NCBI GenBank assembly: GCA_034382075.1
Contig: JAXMOZ010000001.1
Location: 85,121-149,120, forward strand
Length of the DNA stretch: 64,000 nt
Origin: JAEULH01 sp034382075
Lineage (GTDB): Bacteria > Pseudomonadota > Alphaproteobacteria > Rhodospirillales > Defluviicoccaceae
Direction of reading: 5' to 3'
Made by a program: the position numbers and the translations under genes. A model generated the notes under the pieces. It searched no databases, was not told where the DNA came from, and saw only the letters and a list, made by a program, of their open reading frames with translations. Below, in pieces: positions 61,815 through 64,000 of this stretch; position 1 is the stretch's first letter; each line of letters begins with the position of its first letter.

Positions 61815-63251
61815 CTACAGGTAGGGCGACAGCAGCCAGGCGGTGCCGTCGCGCAGTTTCACCGCGAGGCTGCGCTTCTCGATCTGCTCCAAGGGCAGCG
61901 GCCGGCTCGCCGCCTTCTTCTCGTCGATCAGCCGGTCCAGGCGGGCGGCGAAGCCCTTGTCGTAGCATTCGACGTTGAATTCGAAGTTGAGCCGCAGGCT
62001 GCGCTGGTCCCAGTTGGCCGAGCCGATCAGGCTCCAGGTTCCGTCGACGGTCATGAGCTTCGAATGGTCGAAGGGTGGCGGCGTCTGCCAGACCCGGCAG
62101 CCGGCGGCCAGAAGCTGCCCGATCTTGGCCCGCGACGCCCACTGCACCAGCCGCAGGTTGTTGCGCCTGGGGATGCAGATGTCGACCTCCACCCCGCGCA
62201 TCGCGGCCAAAGCCAGCGAGGTCATCAGGATCGGCTCGGGGACGAAATAGGGGCTCACGATCCGAATCCGCCGCTGCGCCTGGGAGAGCGCGGCGAGGAT
62301 GGCGTAGCGGATCCGCTCGAAGTCCTCGTCGGGTCCGGCGGCGATGCCGCGCGCGGTGATCGCGCCGGCGTCCGCCAGCGGCGGGAACCAGTCCGGCCCC
62401 GGCAGCCGCTCGCCGGTGCAGAACGCCCAGTCGTCGTCGAAGGTCGACATCAGCTGGGCCACCACCGGCCCCTCGATGCGGAAATGGGTGTCGGCGGTGC
62501 CGTTGCGCCGATCGGCGGCGAGCAGATGGGTGCGGCGCACGTTCATCCCGCCGGTGAAGCCGGTCCGCCCGTCCACCACCAGGATCTTCCGGTGATTGCG
62601 CAGGTTGGCATAGGCCATGTGCACCGGCACGAACGTCGGCAGGAACTCGGCGACCGGAATGTTTCGCGCCCTGAGGTTGCCGGTCATCGCCGGGAAGGAA
62701 TACCGGGCGCCGACGCCGTCGATCAGCACCCGGACCAGCACCCCGCGGCCCACCGCCGCCTCCAGGGCGTCGGCGAACAGCCGGCCGGCGCGGTCGTTGT
62801 CGAAGATGTAGGTGGACATCGCCACCGTCCGCCGGGACCCGGCGATCGCCTCGATCATCGCGTCGTAGGCGGCGACGCCGGGCAAGGGCTCGATGGCGTT
62901 GCCGACGGTGAGCGGGTAGCCGGCGGTGGTGTCGATCAACCGGGCGATGGCGGCCAGATGCTTGTCGTCCGCGGCCAGCGCCGGCGCCGGCCACTGGGCG
63001 GCGCTGCGGTGGATCGCCAGCGGGGTGCCGGCCGGCGAGCGGTGCAGGCGAAGCTCGGCGGCGCGGCGCTGGATCCGGTTGATGCCGAGCAGGCCGTAGA
63101 GCCCGGCGCCGGCGAACGGCACCAGCCAGATCAGCCCGACCCAGCCGATGGCGGCGCGGACGTCGCGCTTGTGCAAGATCACGTGCGCCGACGCCGAGCC
63201 GGCGACGAGGATGACGCAGATGGCGACCAGCGCCGGCCAGACGGCGCTCAT
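61815..63251 (-). CDS. cls: Cardiolipin synthase (phospholipase D family)
   Basis: A 478-residue inner-membrane enzyme. Two membrane helices (about 5-24 and 34-56) start the protein. Two HKD motifs are complete: HRKILVVDGRTGFTGGMN and HSKLMTVDGTWSLIGSANWD. It joins two phosphatidylglycerols into cardiolipin. The linker LFADALEAAVGRGVLVRVL and the C-terminal SLAVKLRDGTAWLLSPYL are typical. ATG at 63251 starts the first helix. Confidence 0.93.
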   Translation of the reverse strand: MSAVWPALVAICVILVAGSASAHVILHKRDVRAAIGWVGLIWLVPFAGAGLYGLLGINRIQRRAAELRLHRSPAGTPLAIHRSAAQWPAPALAADDKHLAAIARLIDTTAGYPLTVGNAIEPLPGVAAYDAMIEAIAGSRRTVAMSTYIFDNDRAGRLFADALEAAVGRGVLVRVLIDGVGARYSFPAMTGNLRARNIPVAEFLPTFVPVHMAYANLRNHRKILVVDGRTGFTGGMNVRRTHLLAADRRNGTADTHFRIEGPVVAQLMSTFDDDWAFCTGERLPGPDWFPPLADAGAITARGIAAGPDEDFERIRYAILAALSQAQRRIRIVSPYFVPEPILMTSLALAAMRGVEVDICIPRRNNLRLVQWASRAKIGQLLAAGCRVWQTPPPFDHSKLMTVDGTWSLIGSANWDQRSLRLNFEFNVECYDKGFAARLDRLIDEKKAASRPLPLEQIEKRSLAVKLRDGTAWLLSPYL

Positions 63252-63475
63252 CGCCGGCCCGCCGGTTCGGCTTCGGCGGGCGGCAGCATGGCCGGCGGCG
63301 CGGCCATTCGGCACGGGGGCGAGGTCCGCATGGTACCGCCTACTGTTGCGGCGAACCGGCGGCGAGGCAAGCCGCCGATGCCGGCCCAGGCCAAAGGGCT
63401 TCCGGCGAACTTCAGGCGGACTTCAGGCGGGCTGGGGCCTTTGCAAGCCCGGCGTTTGCGGCTAAGGTCCGCCCG

Positions 63476-63531
63476 GTCAACGACAATCAGTCAACGACAA
63501 TCAGTCAACGACAATTGGGCAACGACAATCG
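63476..63531. repeat. Four 14-bp tandem repeats before the complex I subunit gene
   Basis: GTCAACGACAATCA is repeated at 63476, 63490, 63504 and 63518; the last two copies have one to three changes. The array ends four bases before the GGAGGG ribosome binding site of the next gene, so it lies in its leader. Confidence 0.88.
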
Positions 63532-63545
63532 GGCGGAGGGTCGGC

Positions 63546-63842
63546 GTGGCCGTGGTGCGCATCTATCAGCCGGCGAGGACGGCGATGCAGTCGGGCCTGA
63601 GAAAGACCCGGCAATGGCTGTTGGAGTTCGAAGCCGAGGCGCCGACCGTTCTTGATCCGCTGATGGGCTGGAACGGCTCGGCCGACACCCGCCGGCAGAT
63701 CCGCCTGGAATTCGACAGCTGCGAGGACGCCGTGGCCTATGCCGAGCGCAACGGCCTGCGCTATCGCCTCAGCCCGCCGCACCACCACCGCATCCGGCCG
63801 AAGAGCTATGCCGAGAACTTCAGCCCAAGCAGGGTGCGGTAG
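63546..63842 (+). CDS. ETC complex I subunit, NDUFS4-like
   Basis: A 98-residue protein of the family of the mitochondrial 18-kDa (NDUFS4) accessory subunit of NADH:ubiquinone oxidoreductase. VRIYQPARTAMQSGLRKTRQ, WLLEFEAEAPTVLDPLMGW and YRLSPPHHHRIRPKSYAENF are typical stretches. It is expected to sit on the peripheral arm of complex I. Alphaproteobacteria carry it away from the nuo operon, often next to a tRNA gene as here. Start is GTG at 63546 with GGAGGG five bases upstream. Confidence 0.92.
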   Translation: MAVVRIYQPARTAMQSGLRKTRQWLLEFEAEAPTVLDPLMGWNGSADTRRQIRLEFDSCEDAVAYAERNGLRYRLSPPHHHRIRPKSYAENFSPSRVR

Positions 63843-63873
63843 CCGGTTCGGCCGCCGCCGTAACCCCGCTTTC

Positions 63874-63950
63874 GCGCCCGTAGCTCAGGCGGACAGAGCA
63901 ACTGCCTTCTAAGCAGTGGGTCGCAGGTTCGAGTCCTGCCGGGCGCACCA
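63874..63950 (+). tRNA. tRNA-Arg (anticodon TCT)
   Basis: A 77-base cloverleaf: acceptor GCGCCCG pairing with CGGGCGC, D-arm GCTC...GAGC, anticodon stem CTGCC/GGCAG-like with loop CTTCTAA (anticodon TCT), T-arm with GGTTCGAGTCC, and an encoded CCA at the end. Confidence 0.95.
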
Positions 63951-64000
63951 AGATTTCAATAACTTAGCCGAGCCGCTCCGCCGCCCGATCCGCCGGGTAA

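Overview
The window is GC-rich bacterial DNA, most likely from an alphaproteobacterium, perhaps Rhodospirillales. The lineage call rests on a PopZ-type polar organiser, an NDUFS4-like complex I accessory subunit next to tRNA-Arg, the order pcm-tolC-popZ-valS, a Cox15-type heme A synthase, and the abundance of PAS/HWE-kinase/GGDEF-EAL/PilZ signalling genes. It starts inside a copper-storage protein gene and ends just after a tRNA gene, so it is a chromosomal fragment.

Layout. Positions 1-9200 are accessory: a copper-storage gene end, an IS256-type transposase remnant, an RTX repeat protein, a large FecR-TPR-beta-barrel fusion, and a two-gene SEFIR/TPR module followed by a second IS256 remnant. 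Positions 9277-17184 hold tRNA-Ser, a cytidylate-kinase-like gene, a convergent-divergent c-di-GMP pair (PAS-GGDEF-EAL and PilZ) and a translationally coupled sulfur-amino-acid operon (cysteine synthase, sulfurtransferase, cystathionine beta-lyase). An intact IS1-family element with two passenger genes sits at 17270-19384, with 24-bp perfect inverted repeats and an 8-bp target duplication. Positions 19400-30600 carry valS, popZ, tolC, pcm, an acetyl-CoA-synthetase-like gene and a divergent Pat-type acyl-CoA ligase/acetyltransferase, then a cold-shock gene and a GIY-YIG gene. Positions 31000-37840 carry a CoA transferase, an MFS transporter and a complete-looking Na+-translocating methylmalonyl-CoA decarboxylase operon. 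Positions 38400-46150 hold TPR, SDR and CBS genes and a CBS/DUF294 plus PAS-exonuclease pair. Positions 46400-52650 hold a frameshifted HWE kinase, cobA, ctaA, a C-terminal processing protease and a DUF4136 lipoprotein. Positions 52794-57905 are a tightly overlapping operon of a P-loop NTPase, a degenerate ABC protein, a histidine kinase and a frameshifted response regulator. The last part holds a radical SAM gene, a secreted beta-helix protein, a GT25-like glycosyltransferase, cardiolipin synthase, the complex I subunit and tRNA-Arg.

The most unusual content is: the SEFIR/TPR pair, whose two products share a short GRDI motif predicted to lie in the periplasm in both; the FecR-TPR-barrel fusion; the NTPase/degenerate-ABC/two-component operon; a Pat-like enzyme that keeps the ligase histidine; and several families of hairpin-bearing intergenic repeats. 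Three single-base frameshifts (IS256 remnant, HWE kinase, response regulator) could be real decay or sequence errors. All functions are assigned by reading motifs; no database search was run.
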